A DNA stretch of 64,000 bases from Halichondria panicea (taxonomy: Eukaryota > Porifera > Demospongiae > Suberitida > Halichondriidae): positions 6,456,071 through 6,520,070 of the forward strand of contig NC_087380.1 of the NCBI RefSeq assembly GCF_963675165.1. Direction: 5' to 3'. Made by a program: the position numbers and the translations under genes. The notes beneath the pieces are model-generated. The model was not told the origin of the DNA and ran no database searches. It saw nothing but the letters and a program-made list of their open reading frames with translations. Positions 48,409 through 60,222 of the stretch are shown in pieces; positions within the stretch are counted from its first letter, which is position 1, and each line of letters opens with the position of its first letter.

Positions 48409-51400
48409 ATGCCTGTTCCGAAAGTAGAGAAACCAGCTCCCTCTAGCGACCCTGTAAAGGCTAAGCAGCTGTCCCTAGCTGGGAAGTGGGCTGACTACCA
48501 GTTCAAGACTCTCAAACAATGTGACCTCTCCAATTGCACCAAAAGGTGACCTAGCATCCATATATATAATTATTATTGTTGAGCTCTTTCTACAGAGAGA
48601 TCAAAGAGTATTTCAAGAACACCTATGACTTGGACGAGTTACTATTCTCTTCTATTCAAGGTTCGTTGGTTTGTACAATCTAGATATGACAATACCAACA
48701 TCTCAAGTACCACCACACCCATCCTTTATGCAGATTCTTGCAACAAAATTCATTGAGGTGTTAGTATAAAATTGCCACTCTTACGTGTATAATTTACATG
48801 TACACAATATGATTTATAGCATTCCTTTAGCTATTCTTTTTACATAATATAATGACTTTCTTGCACAGATGAGAAGTACTTGTACAGATGTCCTGATCGG
48901 CTTCGTCTTCCCCTCGTTTTCTACCTCTCCCATCCGTCGAGCGTGTACATCAACAAGCTCATGTTGGCAGGACTAGTCACTGTAAGAGACCACCTATTTT
49001 TTACCCAATATACGGTAACACAGCACTTAACCTATAAATACCACTTGCAAACTGTGTTAATTGTGTAACAACATGTTTAAGCCATCTGTGTTCTATTAAA
49101 GAGTGGTGAGTGTGAAGCCACTTTATTCACCTCACTCATACATTACAGGAACGTGTTGATTTTGAATTTGAGAAGCTGTTTGAAACCGGAGTGGATGAAA
49201 TGTCATGGGATGACACGGTGAGAGGTTGCTATGAGACCACAGACAGTGTTACAATAATCACCCGCTGCTGTACTAACAAAATACCCTTGGGGGTCCTTTA
49301 ATGTGCTCATAATTTGTATTTTGATCACCTGTTACAATTCTCAGTATGTATAGACAGGATGTTGACTTCCATGGTGTATCTAAGTATTCTCTCACACAGG
49401 AGAACTATCGCATGGGTGGGTCGTTCCAATGGCCCAATGTTCACGATGTATTGAGTTACCGTGATAAAGTACGAGGCGTGATTGATGATGTCATTGACAG
49501 CACATCCCTCCAGCTACCAGTCACTCATGACAGCCCCTGGGTGAGTGGGTGGAGTGGGTGTGATTGTTTGAGCAGTTTGTCAGTGATCACCAAACATACA
49601 TGCAGTTATATACCGTATAGCGCGAAATTTTCGAGGCACTTATATTTCGTGGATTGGCCTCTAAAAACCATTTCGTTGCACAATGTTCGCGGAATGACAG
49701 CTTACCGGAAGCCACGCCTTTAAATCTTTGCATGATAGCAGGTAATTCTAATTAAAGAACACTTTTTGTGGACTTAATTTTCGTGTAGAATTCTAACCCA
49801 CGAAATCCGCGAAAATTAAGCCCCTCGAAAATTTCGCGCTATACGGTATACATCTAGTGTATCTTTGTAGTCATGATTATTACTAGGGCTGTAGCCTTGT
49901 TGAGAGTGTACATTGGTTGGCTTGAGAGGTGTATCAACAGTTGTGCTCTTTGTAACATACTCTATATCCATGGTGATTTCCTACATTAAATATATTTGTG
50001 GTGTTGTATCTTAATAGTGTAGTGACCTCAACAATGGGATGTTTCTCAGGACCTTAGCAATTTATCACCCTCAATCAGATTCAGTGTTTATTGTTCACAA
50101 TGGTCTCCTCCTCTCTCTCCCTCTCTTACAGTGGGCAGTGTTCATGGGGATGGAGCATGAGAGGTGAGAGCTAGAGCTGCTAGTACTTATAAAACTCATC
50201 ACTCAGTACACTGTATATAATTATATAGCCAGTCTCGTACTAGTTAATGAAATTCATGTTTTGGGCGATCTGCCCGCATCGAATTTTAGTGGCCGGCATC
50301 ATGCATTCATTGTGTGTTTGTGGCCTTGTTGCATTGTGTTTTGTCAATAATGATAGCCACCAACATGAATTTCATTTTTAATTTTGTAGGAATTTGCATC
50401 ACTTTATGGCATGTACAATTAAGACACAGTTTCTCTGACCAAAGATTCTGAACTTCAGAACTGTATAATTATATTAATGTCCTTTTGCAGGGTTCATATT
50501 GAGACCTCCTCGGTGCTCATTCGCCAGCTGCCAGTGGACGTCCTCAAGAAGCCAGATAACTGGACCTATGCCCCTCCCACTGCTGGTGAGTGTGTGTGTG
50601 GTATGATTGTAGTTGCTAAGAGCCCTTGCACAAGTCGGCATGCATGTACTCATATCCTATGGTGGGATGTTGCCATGATTACCATTAGCAGTTTCCTAAT
50701 ACAGCATGCACAGTTAATTAAAGTTGTTACATAACTATCCATAGCATAACTGTGCACGCTAGAGACACTGTGTGTGTGTACACATCACACATTATGTCAA
50801 TTCTACCGTATAATTATTGTCATGAATGTACATATCCAGGCACTCCCCCTGGCCCCAACAAGTTCGTCAAGGTGCCGGCTGGGAGGGTGGTTGTGGGAAA
50901 ACCCCAGGACTTTCCCTCATTCGGCTGGGACAACGAGTACGGGCGACACCAGGCTGAGTAAGTCTTATATGTACATGTCCCAATAGTTCTAGTGTGTGAT
51001 GTATATACATGCAGTGTACACAGAACCGTTTGGTTCTAGGACCTGTGTGTATGTATGTGCTATCAATGTAAGACTTACTTAGCAACTCAAAGACCATTTC
51101 AATGATTAACTCAGAGCCTTAAAACCATATAATTATCTAGTGCCACTGTGCGATATTCAGAGCCAAAAACTAATGCGAGATATGCATGCACATCCCCTTG
51201 CAGAGTACCAGAGTTTGAGAGTTCCCAGTATCTGGTGAGCAATGAGGAGTTTCTGGAGTTTGTCAATGATGGAGGCTACAGCAAACCAGAGTTGTGGACA
51301 GAGGAGGGTAGGTGCTTGGTGTGTACTTAGCTTCAAGTTGTTAAGTCCATATTGTTATGTAGGCGGGTTGCCTATATTCCATGCAGTAGAGTGTTGAATT

Positions 51401-54400
51401 ACACTATAGTTACAAGCGTTATATAGGCCTCCAGTATACATGTAGTTAATTACAGGGTTTGTATAGCTATTGCAATGTGCTCATCAAAGTTGACCACAGA
51501 TAGTATAATAGTGTAATTCAACACTGTAACCTTGAACAGGACAACAACCAATCTGCAATACTCCTTTCTATGAAGCCAATTACCTGTATACTTAAACGTG
51601 AGATCATCAGCTATAGAGTACATTTGAGAGTGTGAACTGAGTGTTTTGCATTGCAATGATCCTGTGATCTTGAGCATTGCATAACCGCCTACCTGTATCC
51701 TGTTATCAACTTTTAAAGTATACAAAGCTTGTTTTCCAATGTGCAAGTTTTGCAAGCAACTACAATTCCAAAGTTACCACTAAAGTATCCTAGCAACAGA
51801 TAAGGCCTCTAAATAGATAACAGGATACAGTAGGCATGCAGGTAATGCAATGATCACGCATGTTTTACATTTTTACCGCAATGTAAATACTTCATTTCAC
51901 ACTCTGGAGCTGATGACGTACAACGTCGCGCTGCTTCTTAAATGGAAAGGAGTATTGTCTTCATAGTCCTTTTCAGCCCTTACCGATTAATTATTGGAAT
52001 GTAAATTAAGCCACCCACGCTAATTGATAGTAGTGCATGTAATAACATTGTATAGTTTCTTCTATTACTTGTTTCCTCTGCTTCGAAAGGTTGGAAGTGG
52101 CTAGAGTTTCGTGGTGCTAACCACCCGGCCTTCTGGGTGTGTGGGGAGGGGTGCAAGTCCGGCTGTGGGGCGGAGCTAGCCTCGTACTCTCACTGCACTA
52201 TTGCCAATGGAGACAGCACTCCACACAAGGAAGGAAGCAACGGGACTTCTAATGGCACTGTTGTCAATGGAGACAGCACTCCACACAAAGAAGGAAGCAA
52301 CGGGACTTCTAACGGTACTGTTGTCAATGGAGACAGCACTCTACACCAGGAAGGAAGCAACGGGACTTCTAATGGGAAACCAACCAAGTGCAAGTACATG
52401 TAAGTGGCAGTTTCACGGTACATACAGGTGTATAATTACTACTATCGTGTCAGGAAATTTCTCATAAAGCACTATACAGTATTTTTAGCGAATCAGAGGC
52501 CGCTCTTATATACCGTATAGCGCGAAATTTTCGAGGCACTTATATTTCGTGGATTGGCCTCTAAAAACCATTTCGTTGCACAATGTTCGCGGAATAGCTG
52601 CTTACCGGAAGCCACGCCTTTAAATCTTTGCATGATAGCAGGTAATTCTAATTAAAGAACACTTTTTGTGGACTTAATTTTCGTGTAGAATTCTAACCCA
52701 CGAAATCCGCGAAAATTAAGCCCCTCGAAAATTTCGCGCTATACGGTAGTTATAGTGCTTTAGAAAGACTTTCTCATGACAGATTTCCAGTTTTTGCAAG
52801 TACTTTTAATGCAACACTATATAGACATGGTTGAATTTGCTGAGGTGTTAGTAGGCCGCGTCTCTCAAACATGCATGTACTTGTATCGTAGTGAATATTA
52901 TCATTGTGTGAGATCTTGTTGTATTACTCTTCTATCTTTCCCTTTGTTGCCTCGACAGGTACCGTGCGATGTTTGATGTGTTAGAGATGCCTTTGTACTG
53001 GCCAGTGGACGTTAACTATCACGAGGCCAGGGCCTACTGCACCTGGAAGGGGTCAGAGTACAGACTACCCACTGAGGCGGAACACCACCGAATGAGAGGA
53101 TATGAGGTACATAAGCATGATTCCTGTCTACCCCTATACCATACCCAGACTGCCTTCAAATGCACTTATATAGTCCATCTATACGTATTATCAGGAGTTC
53201 CTGTTGTCATTCATTCAATTAAGCCATGCAGTCAATAAAAATCTTGGTGTCCAAAATTATAGGCTATATTCTATGTGTGCTTGTGTGCTTGACCTCTGTT
53301 TCCGTTCATGTAGAATCCATCATGTGATGTGTCATGTGACCCTAGTGCCTTCAACAGCGAACACCATTCCAACTCCAATCTCAAGTACGGATCATCCACT
53401 GTGAGTTGTGTTGTCATGACACTGTTCATCTATACACTATACACTATACATTGACAATAGATTTGGATTTACTGAGCACACGTTTACTCCATGCCATGTC
53501 ACTTATATTACCTGTATCCCCCCACACACACTACCCACCCCCCACAGCCTGTCAACATGTACCCTGCTAATTCCATGGGATTTTACGATGTGTTTGGTAA
53601 CGTCTGGCACTGGACAGAAGACCATTTCAACGGCCTTCCAGGATTCAAAACCACTTATCTTTATGACGATTTTTCCTCCCCTTGTTTCGACGGTAGACAC
53701 AATATGATCTTGGTGAGACAATTAATTGCTGGTATTTTTCTGGGAAATGAAGTAACGCTGAAAAAGTCAATCAACCGCGCTTTCAATTTAAATGCCTGCA
53801 AGAGTGGCTTTTGCATGCAGTGCACTATATTCCCAGTGCATTATAGTCCCAGTGCAGTATAGTCCTCGTAGAAGAATTAAGCCTACTTTTATATTATTGA
53901 TGTTTTTGTACCTATGCGATACCTACATAGCAATGTGCTGTGTGTACTATTACATATATACCATTTCATACTGTGACGTTCGCACATCCACCCATTTCCA
54001 CCCTAAACACTGACTTGTAGATATTAACTACTCGAGCAACTCTCATTCTTCCCTCAACTCCTAGCTCTTAGAATTTGCTTATTAGTGGTATATTTGATTT
54101 TCGTTGAGGTGTCTACCTTTGACGGTGAGGGAAAGCATATAAAATACTGGTACACTATGTAAAATATTTTTGTAGTGCATTCCGTGTATGTCGTAATTAA
54201 AGGCCTCGTTAGAAAGGGTTCTCCGGCCCCCACGAAAACAGCTTCATGTAAATCAAAATTCTGTTAACGGTGGCTACCTAGCACATAGCCTTGAGTGCAT
54301 TTTCTTGTATTTAGTGTAACAGTGTACTGTGTGTATACTACATCTATATACATCAATTCCACACTGTGACATTTGCACATCCACCCATTTCCACCCCTAA

Positions 54401-57400
54401 ACACTGACTTGTAGATATTAACTACTCGAGCAACTCTCATTCTTCCCTCAACTCCTAGCTCTTAGAATTTGCTTATTAGTGGTATATTTGATTTTCGTTG
54501 AGGTGTCTACCTTTGACGGTGAGGGAAAGCATATAAAATACTGGTACACTATGTAAAATACGTTTGTAGTGCATTCAGTGTATGTCATAATTAAAGGCCT
54601 CGTAGTGAGTTAATGGAAAGGGTTCTCCCCCACGAGAACAGCTTCGTGTAAATCAAAATTCTGTAAACGATGGCAACCTAGCTAGTAGCCTTGAGTGCAT
54701 TCTCTTATATTTTATAGTGTGCTGTGTGTATATATACATCAATTTCACACTGTGACGTTCGCACATCCACCCATTTCCACCCCTAAACACTGACTTGTAG
54801 ATATTAACTACTCGAGCAACTCTCATTCTTCCCTCAACTCCTAGCTCTTAGAATTTGCTTATTAGTGGTATAATTTATGTCCGTTGAGGCGTGTCTACTT
54901 TTGGCGGTGAGGGTAAGCATATCGAATTACACTTAGTACTGTACTTGGTGTATGTCATATGAAGGGTTCGTTGAATTAATGAAAGGGTTCTCCCACACAA
55001 AAACAGCTTCAAAGTTCTGACGACCGTGGCAAACCTAGCTACGTAGCCTTGAGCGTATATCTAAAACACAGATTCCTTAACTGGGAAAACCCTTTCATTA
55101 TGTGCCATGTTAACCGAATCTCTCCATAGCTTAAAATCCATCTATTTCCATGCTTTTATGTTCATTCCCTCCCAATCCCGGTACCTCCCCCTCCCCCCCC
55201 TTCCCCATTATCCCTCAACTCTCAAGGGTGGCTCCTGGATCTCTACTGGACACGAGGCCTCGCGATTCGCCAGGTTTGCTTTCCGTCGTCATTTCTTTCA
55301 GCACGCTGGATTCCGATTGGTTCGTTCGGCTGAGCCCACTCCGGTGAGGGTGTGCAATGTGGAGGTGTTCGTGCTCGGGGCTGGAGTGTCAGGTAAGAAG
55401 ATCTTATACCATAGAGGGATTGTGGAAGCAGAACTGAAGTTGTCCCCACAAAACATGGATTTGCATGTAGTTGGGCTAAACCTAAACCTATAACCCATTG
55501 GAAGTTCCACGTCAGCTGTTACTTGTTCTGTATACTCAGACACGATTGTTGGTGTTCACGTGTAGACACTGTTCTACCCTCATGATTGCAGACAACCCAG
55601 TGACCACTCCCGGAGTGGATCTGGAGACGGCTTCAGTGGAGAGTACTAACAAACAGTACCACTTTGAGACTGAGGACAAACTACAGGAACAACTCGCACT
55701 TGAGTATGGAGGACAGGTGTGTTTGTGTTGATGTTTCACTACTTTCAAAGTATTCCTTTCAATTTTGGGTTGTGGTCATTTTTAAGTGGTCTATTGGCTT
55801 GAGTTGCCTGTTCTAGGTGTTCGTACAGCGACCACCTTGATACTATCTGTTTGTATACGTAGGTTTGAATATTAACATCACTCTTTGCTATACTAACTTC
55901 TCCCCACCTCCCGCACACATTCCTCCTAGGACAACTCGGCCAGTCTAGTAGAGTTCATTGACAAGACAGTGAAGGAGCAAGGCTGTGGGACGGCCAATGC
56001 TATTCAGTTTGGTTGTGGTACTGGTCTCAATTCCTTCCTCCTCACCAAGGTCTTTGACACGCTCAAGGCTGTGGACTATTGTGGGAGGTTTATCGATGCT
56101 GCCCTCAGGGTACAGTCTGGAGGGTTGGTCCAGTACAGAGAGGGAAGGACAGCTACAGTGCCAGCTGGAACCAAGCCAGAGAATGTGACCTTCATTCAAG
56201 TGAGTGTTGTCTGGTGATAATGGCGAAGTAAATTAATGTAATGCACGAGCAATCTCTGTGTTAATGGACTCTAATTTGCGGTTTTTTGTTTAGTGATTGT
56301 TCACTTTAAACGTGTATTGTAACTACACATTCTTGTTGAGTTACTGCATATTGTCGTTTGGTTACCTCAATGCGAGACTCTTTCGCAAATGTGAGAGTTC
56401 GCAACACAATCAGGCTTGTAAAAAGAAGAGGGCCTGGTATCGACTGCTAAATAGATAGAACAAGGAATGTATAGTTGTAGTAACTCAGTTGTACGTACAG
56501 TTCGTTTGAAGGTTAGCCCTGTCTGATAGCATACTGATAGCTACCCTTAGCTATGCTAACAAAATCCAACGGGTGACCGGATTAACGAGAGTCTTACTGT
56601 ATACGGTATCACAATTTAGACACTAATGAACAACTCCGTCCTCCCCCTGTAGCTGACGTGGATCCCCAATGAGATTGAGGGCTACGATGTGGCTGTGTTT
56701 GAGTTCATTGATCGTCTGAGTGAGCCGAGGGGGTGGCTACTCAAACTGTGGGAGGCTGTGGTGTCAGGGGGTGTGGTCATATTCCTCACAAACCCAGATA
56801 GCAAGTGGGACGAAACCAAGGTTGGAGATGTCATCGGGAAGAGGTGTGTTTTAGTGGATACTCTTATATAAGCCACCTGTGTGATGTATGTGTACATGTG
56901 TATAAGGATGTGTACATAGGATCTGGCAAGAAATAATTATGTGATCTCGGCCTCGAAATGTTGTCGTTCAATGCATGTGCACATTGCACACACTAGCTAC
57001 AGACATGCATTAAAGTTAGCACTTAAAAGTGTCTAGTTGAATATGCCTGCGTAATACAGTGGAACCCCTCTATCAGTGGCGTAGGAGCAGGGGGGCAGCC
57101 CAGGCAAATGCCTGACCAATATTTCTAGCTTTATAGCTTGTCTTTATAGATGTAGTCTACGGTACCGGTATACCGGTAGTCTCTTGTCGTCTAGCTAAAT
57201 TCTGCTTAGCTACCGGCTACAAAAACTGGCACTATTTAGAATCTGATGACATCACAATCTATGATTGAGTTCAAAGTTCATAGTAATAACTATCTGTTTG
57301 CGCAATAATGCCTGACCAATGCAAAATTGCTTCCTACGCCTCTGTCTATAACGGACACCTTTGGGGAAAAATATTCTGGTCTTTATACAGAGGTGGCCTT

Positions 57401-57549
57401 TGTTAAGGGGTTGTTTTGTACACAAATTGGGACCTGGGTGCCTGGCTGTTATATAGCAACTGGTGTTAACAGGGGTTCCAGTGTAGTTCTGCAGCTGCCT
57501 TTGGGATACCTCAAGTGTGTGGGGAGTGGGCATGTGTGTGTGTGTGTGT

Positions 57550-57588
<39 letters not shown>

Positions 57589-57679
57589 ACCATTCATTTC
57601 ATTCGTGTACAGTTTTGATTTGAAGCTGACGGCTGCCGTGGGCAACAAGACAGCCATGGTCTGGAAGCGAAAATCATAA
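48409..57679 (+). CDS. ovoA: Ovothiol synthase OvoA, copy 2 (18 exons)
   Basis: ATG at 48409, TAA ending 57679. Exons: 48409-48545, 48596-48660, 48869-48981, 49149-49217, 49400-49540, 50132-50163, 50491-50585, 50840-50957, 51204-51307, 52090-52399, 52959-53106, 53314-53400, 53548-53712, 55227-55392, 55592-55716, 55930-56199, 56653-56843 and 57613-57679. The intron positions and phases equal those of copy 1. About 800 aa. The same enzyme signatures are intact (H-x3-H-x-E in EHERVHIE, FRGANHPAF, RLPTEAEHHRMRG, GNVWHWTEDHF, FGCGTG). Exon 1 is 6 bp shorter and exon 10 is 117 bp longer because of a coding 60-bp repeat. I see no inactivating change, so both copies look functional. They may differ in regulation. 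Confidence 0.93.
49610..49848. mobile_element. MITE with TACCGTATAGCGCG ends (copy A)
   Basis: TACCGTATAGCGCGAAATTT mirrored by AAATTTCGCGCTATACGGTA; 239 bp, TA flanks; in OvoA-2 intron 5. Nearly identical to the copy at 52511-52748. Confidence 0.92.
52206..52385 (+). repeat. Coding 60-bp tandem repeat in OvoA-2 exon 10
   Basis: Three units of 60 bp, each encoding NGDST-x-H-x-EGSNGTSNG followed by TVV or K. Units begin at 52206, 52266 and 52326. Copy 1 has a single unit (43075-43130). The repeat preserves the reading frame. Confidence 0.95.
52511..52748. mobile_element. MITE with TACCGTATAGCGCG ends (copy B)
   Basis: 238 bp, same ends and almost the same interior as 49610-49848 (difference around GGAATGACAGCTT against GGAATAGCTGCTT). 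In OvoA-2 intron 10, where copy 1 has none. Confidence 0.92.
53961..55060 (+). repeat. Intronic tandem repeat, three ~390-bp units
   Basis: Three units starting near 53961, 54354 and 54742 in OvoA-2 intron 13. Each contains CACATCCACCCATTTCCACC, ACTACTCGAGCAACTCTCAT and GGTGAGGG-A-AAGCATAT. OvoA-1 has one diverged unit at about 45445-45680. Confidence 0.9.
57074..57344. mobile_element. hAT-like short element
   Basis: CAGTGGCGTAGGAGCA at the left end faces TTGCTTCCTACGCCTCTG at the right end. The flanks share only TCTAT, so the target duplication is imperfect. In the last OvoA-2 intron. Confidence 0.6.
57533..57588. repeat. (GT)n microsatellite
   Basis: GT run upstream of the last OvoA-2 exon. 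Confidence 0.95.
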
Positions 57680-57954
57680 GAACTATTAAACTGTTGAAAT
57701 GCAACTAAATTTAATTTTATATAAGACTCAATTCTTTTAGTGTCATCAATCGTTAGTAACTGTGTTTGATCTAGATCTACATGATATTTTAATTTGTCAT
57801 AAACGTATAATAATTATTATACATAGTTATATAGTTTGTAGCCTCGAATCCAGGCCGATTAAAATACGGCCTGGTACCTATTGCATGGGTAATTAATTAT
57901 AGGCGTGGCCGTCCACGCCCATGTACTATATGAAGCTTTTTATAGCCTAGCTAG

Positions 57955-58400
57955 CTAACTAGCTGTGGCCTTCTCTATGGTGTTGTGTTGAGAAGGCTTG
58001 CACACAAAGCCAGAAGAGGCTCTCATCTACCTCTATGATGGTTGTATGGTCATCATGTTTTGAACTGGGTTTCTGACAGACTATGGCAAGTCTTTGACTT
58101 TGTGCTTCTAACTGCAACCATAGGGTCATCGTAGAGGTAGATGTGAGCCTCTTTTCTGGTTTCAGAATAGTGTGTAAATCTTCTCGACAACGCAATAGAG
58201 AACATAAGCCACAGCTTCACAGGAGACAGAGTTTAAAGACTTAAAAGGGTTTCTGACAGACTATGGCAAGTCTTTGACTTTGTGCTTCCAACTGCAACCA
58301 TAGGACCATCGTAGAGAGCCTCTTTTGGCTTTAGACAAGTGTGTAAGCCTTCTTGACAACACAATAGAGGGCGTAAAGCCACAGGAGACAAGTATTTGTT
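57955..58400. repeat. Long foldback element plus partial copy
   Basis: 57960-58060 (AGCTGTGGCCTTCTCTATGG ... AGAGGCTCTCATCTACCTCT) is mirrored at 58125-58215 (AGAGGTAGATGTGAGCCTCT ... AAGCCACAGCT), forming a ~250-bp imperfect hairpin. A third, partial copy of its right half lies at 58247-58395. Confidence 0.8.
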
Positions 58401-59284
58401 AAAAATAATACGGAAAGAAACTAGTAAACAAACTAGTTTACGGTATAATTTTACAAAGGTTTACTAACGTGAACGAATTCCCCAGATTCTGGGGAACTCA
58501 GTTTGCGCATGTGCACTATCACCCATGCAATAGAGACCAGGCCGTTTAATCGGCCTGGTCTCGAGGCTATATAGTTTGATGCACCACTCCCACCAGCATG
58601 CACGCACGCTGCTTATCTATACAGAGCTGAGAGTCTGAGACAAAGATTAAAACTAGCTGACAGCCCATGCAGGAGCTTGTGACAATCGACTCATGATCAT
58701 GTGTCAGATTAGTAGCTTTATCTTGTTGGTATGCAAGTCCTAGCCTTCAAATCCTCACCCGCATAATTTGTATGTAAGTTTCATACCACCAAGAGTAGAT
58801 AAAGAGCATATTATTGATACCACTTTGTAGCAAATTTTCGAGGGGGTCTCGCAGATTAGCCATTTTTGTGAAAATATTAGCCCTCAAAAAGTACCCAGTT
58901 CTAGAAGCTATCATTGATCAGGCTACATGTTGTTTGCATAGCAACGTACATTGTATGGTGGTTTTGCGGTTTTGTGGTAATGGCTATGCGGTTAGTATTT
59001 TGCAAGGTCTATGCGAACAGCTGTATAGGAACAGTGGCGGATCTAGTATTCTTGTCAGGGGGGGTTCTAGTGGCAAGGCAGGACTCAAGCGGGACAGACT
59101 CTGCATTGTACCTAAAAAAAGGTCAGCACTCTTTAGAGACAGTCAGCATGCGCTGGAGGTTTAGAGCCTTTCTCAGTGCACAAACAGAGCTTCGCAGGAC
59201 TTAGGAAAACTAAAAATAAGTGATAAGGTAAAAATGTTGGTATAATGAGTCACCTAAGTTTAATTATAATTTCTCTGGAGATAA
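58401..59284. other. Intergenic repeats without gene
   Basis: Includes a GCCTCG/CCAGGC foldback (58535-58570) and a fragment beginning CAGTGGCGGATCTAG at 59034, which looks like a hAT-type end. No credible coding sequence. Confidence 0.5.
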
Positions 59285-59823
59285 TCGTTGGAAAAATGTA
59301 TACCGTATCCAGCCGCTCTCGACATCCACGTCATCTCTCCTCTCCAGCCCCTCACACTGTCAGTAGCTGCGCATACCCAGGGGCACGCTCTCCAAGTGGG
59401 AGTCCAGCACAAGCTGGCTTCTAACCTTCAGAGCTGCCGCAATGCAGGTCTGACATGTGTCCCTCTTGTTGCTGAAACTCTTGGAGGTCTGGCCAAGGAT
59501 TTCATCTCGACAATTCAAGTCATCGGCCGATCGATTCGTCTCCGATCAGGTGCCGACCGAGATACGGACACAACTAAACACCTTTTTGGCAGAGTCAGCT
59601 TGGCTTTGTGGCGGGGCAGCATATGCGCATGTGCGTCTATGCTGATTCACAGAGCCCCCACTCTGCCTCCTGCTCTAGATGGACTCACTTAGTCATTTTT
59701 TATTTATTTTTATTTATTTTATCTTAATTTATTTTTATCTAATTTTTAATTTATTCTACCCCCACTTTGCCCTCACTCACTACTTTATCATCACATGTTT
59801 CATTATTAAAAAAAAAAAAAAAA
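59285..59823 (+). mobile_element. 5'-truncated retroelement tail
   Basis: An open stretch (about 59288-59692) encodes residues such as DIHVISPLQPLTLSVAAHTQ and LFGRVSLALWRGS. This resembles the C-terminal end of retrotransposon polyproteins. An AT-rich 3' region ending in a 15-bp A run (59808-59822) follows. No reverse transcriptase motif is present, so it is a dead fragment. Confidence 0.55.
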
Positions 59824-60222
59824 TCTTATACCTCAATATCATGTGCATGGACTGTGGAATGTCAATTAACGTGTGTGGGGGTAATGATTTTCAGGGTAAG
59901 CATGCATGGCATGTATGTAATATTATCGTTATCACTGTCTTTTTGCTTGTAGCTAAATAGCTATATTATAAACTACAGCTTTTTACTTCTTGTATACAAC
60001 CAACATTTTGTTGTAAACTCTGGATCATAAAACTAAAAAAGCTAAAACTCTAGCTATATATATACACATCATATCAATCGTGTATGTATAAACTAATCAC
60101 TAATTACAAAACTAAAACTGTAACTGTATAGCTATATCAATCCTTATAAAACCGTGTATGTATGTATAAAAGTTCATAAAGTAATCACTATGATTGGTAT
60201 AAGTTTCGTCAGTCTACAGATC

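Noticed and set aside
58814..59204. Open frames of 96-116 codons in 58.8-59.2 kb
   Set aside because: No recognisable domain, no splice support, and overlap with repeat fragments; treated as chance frames.
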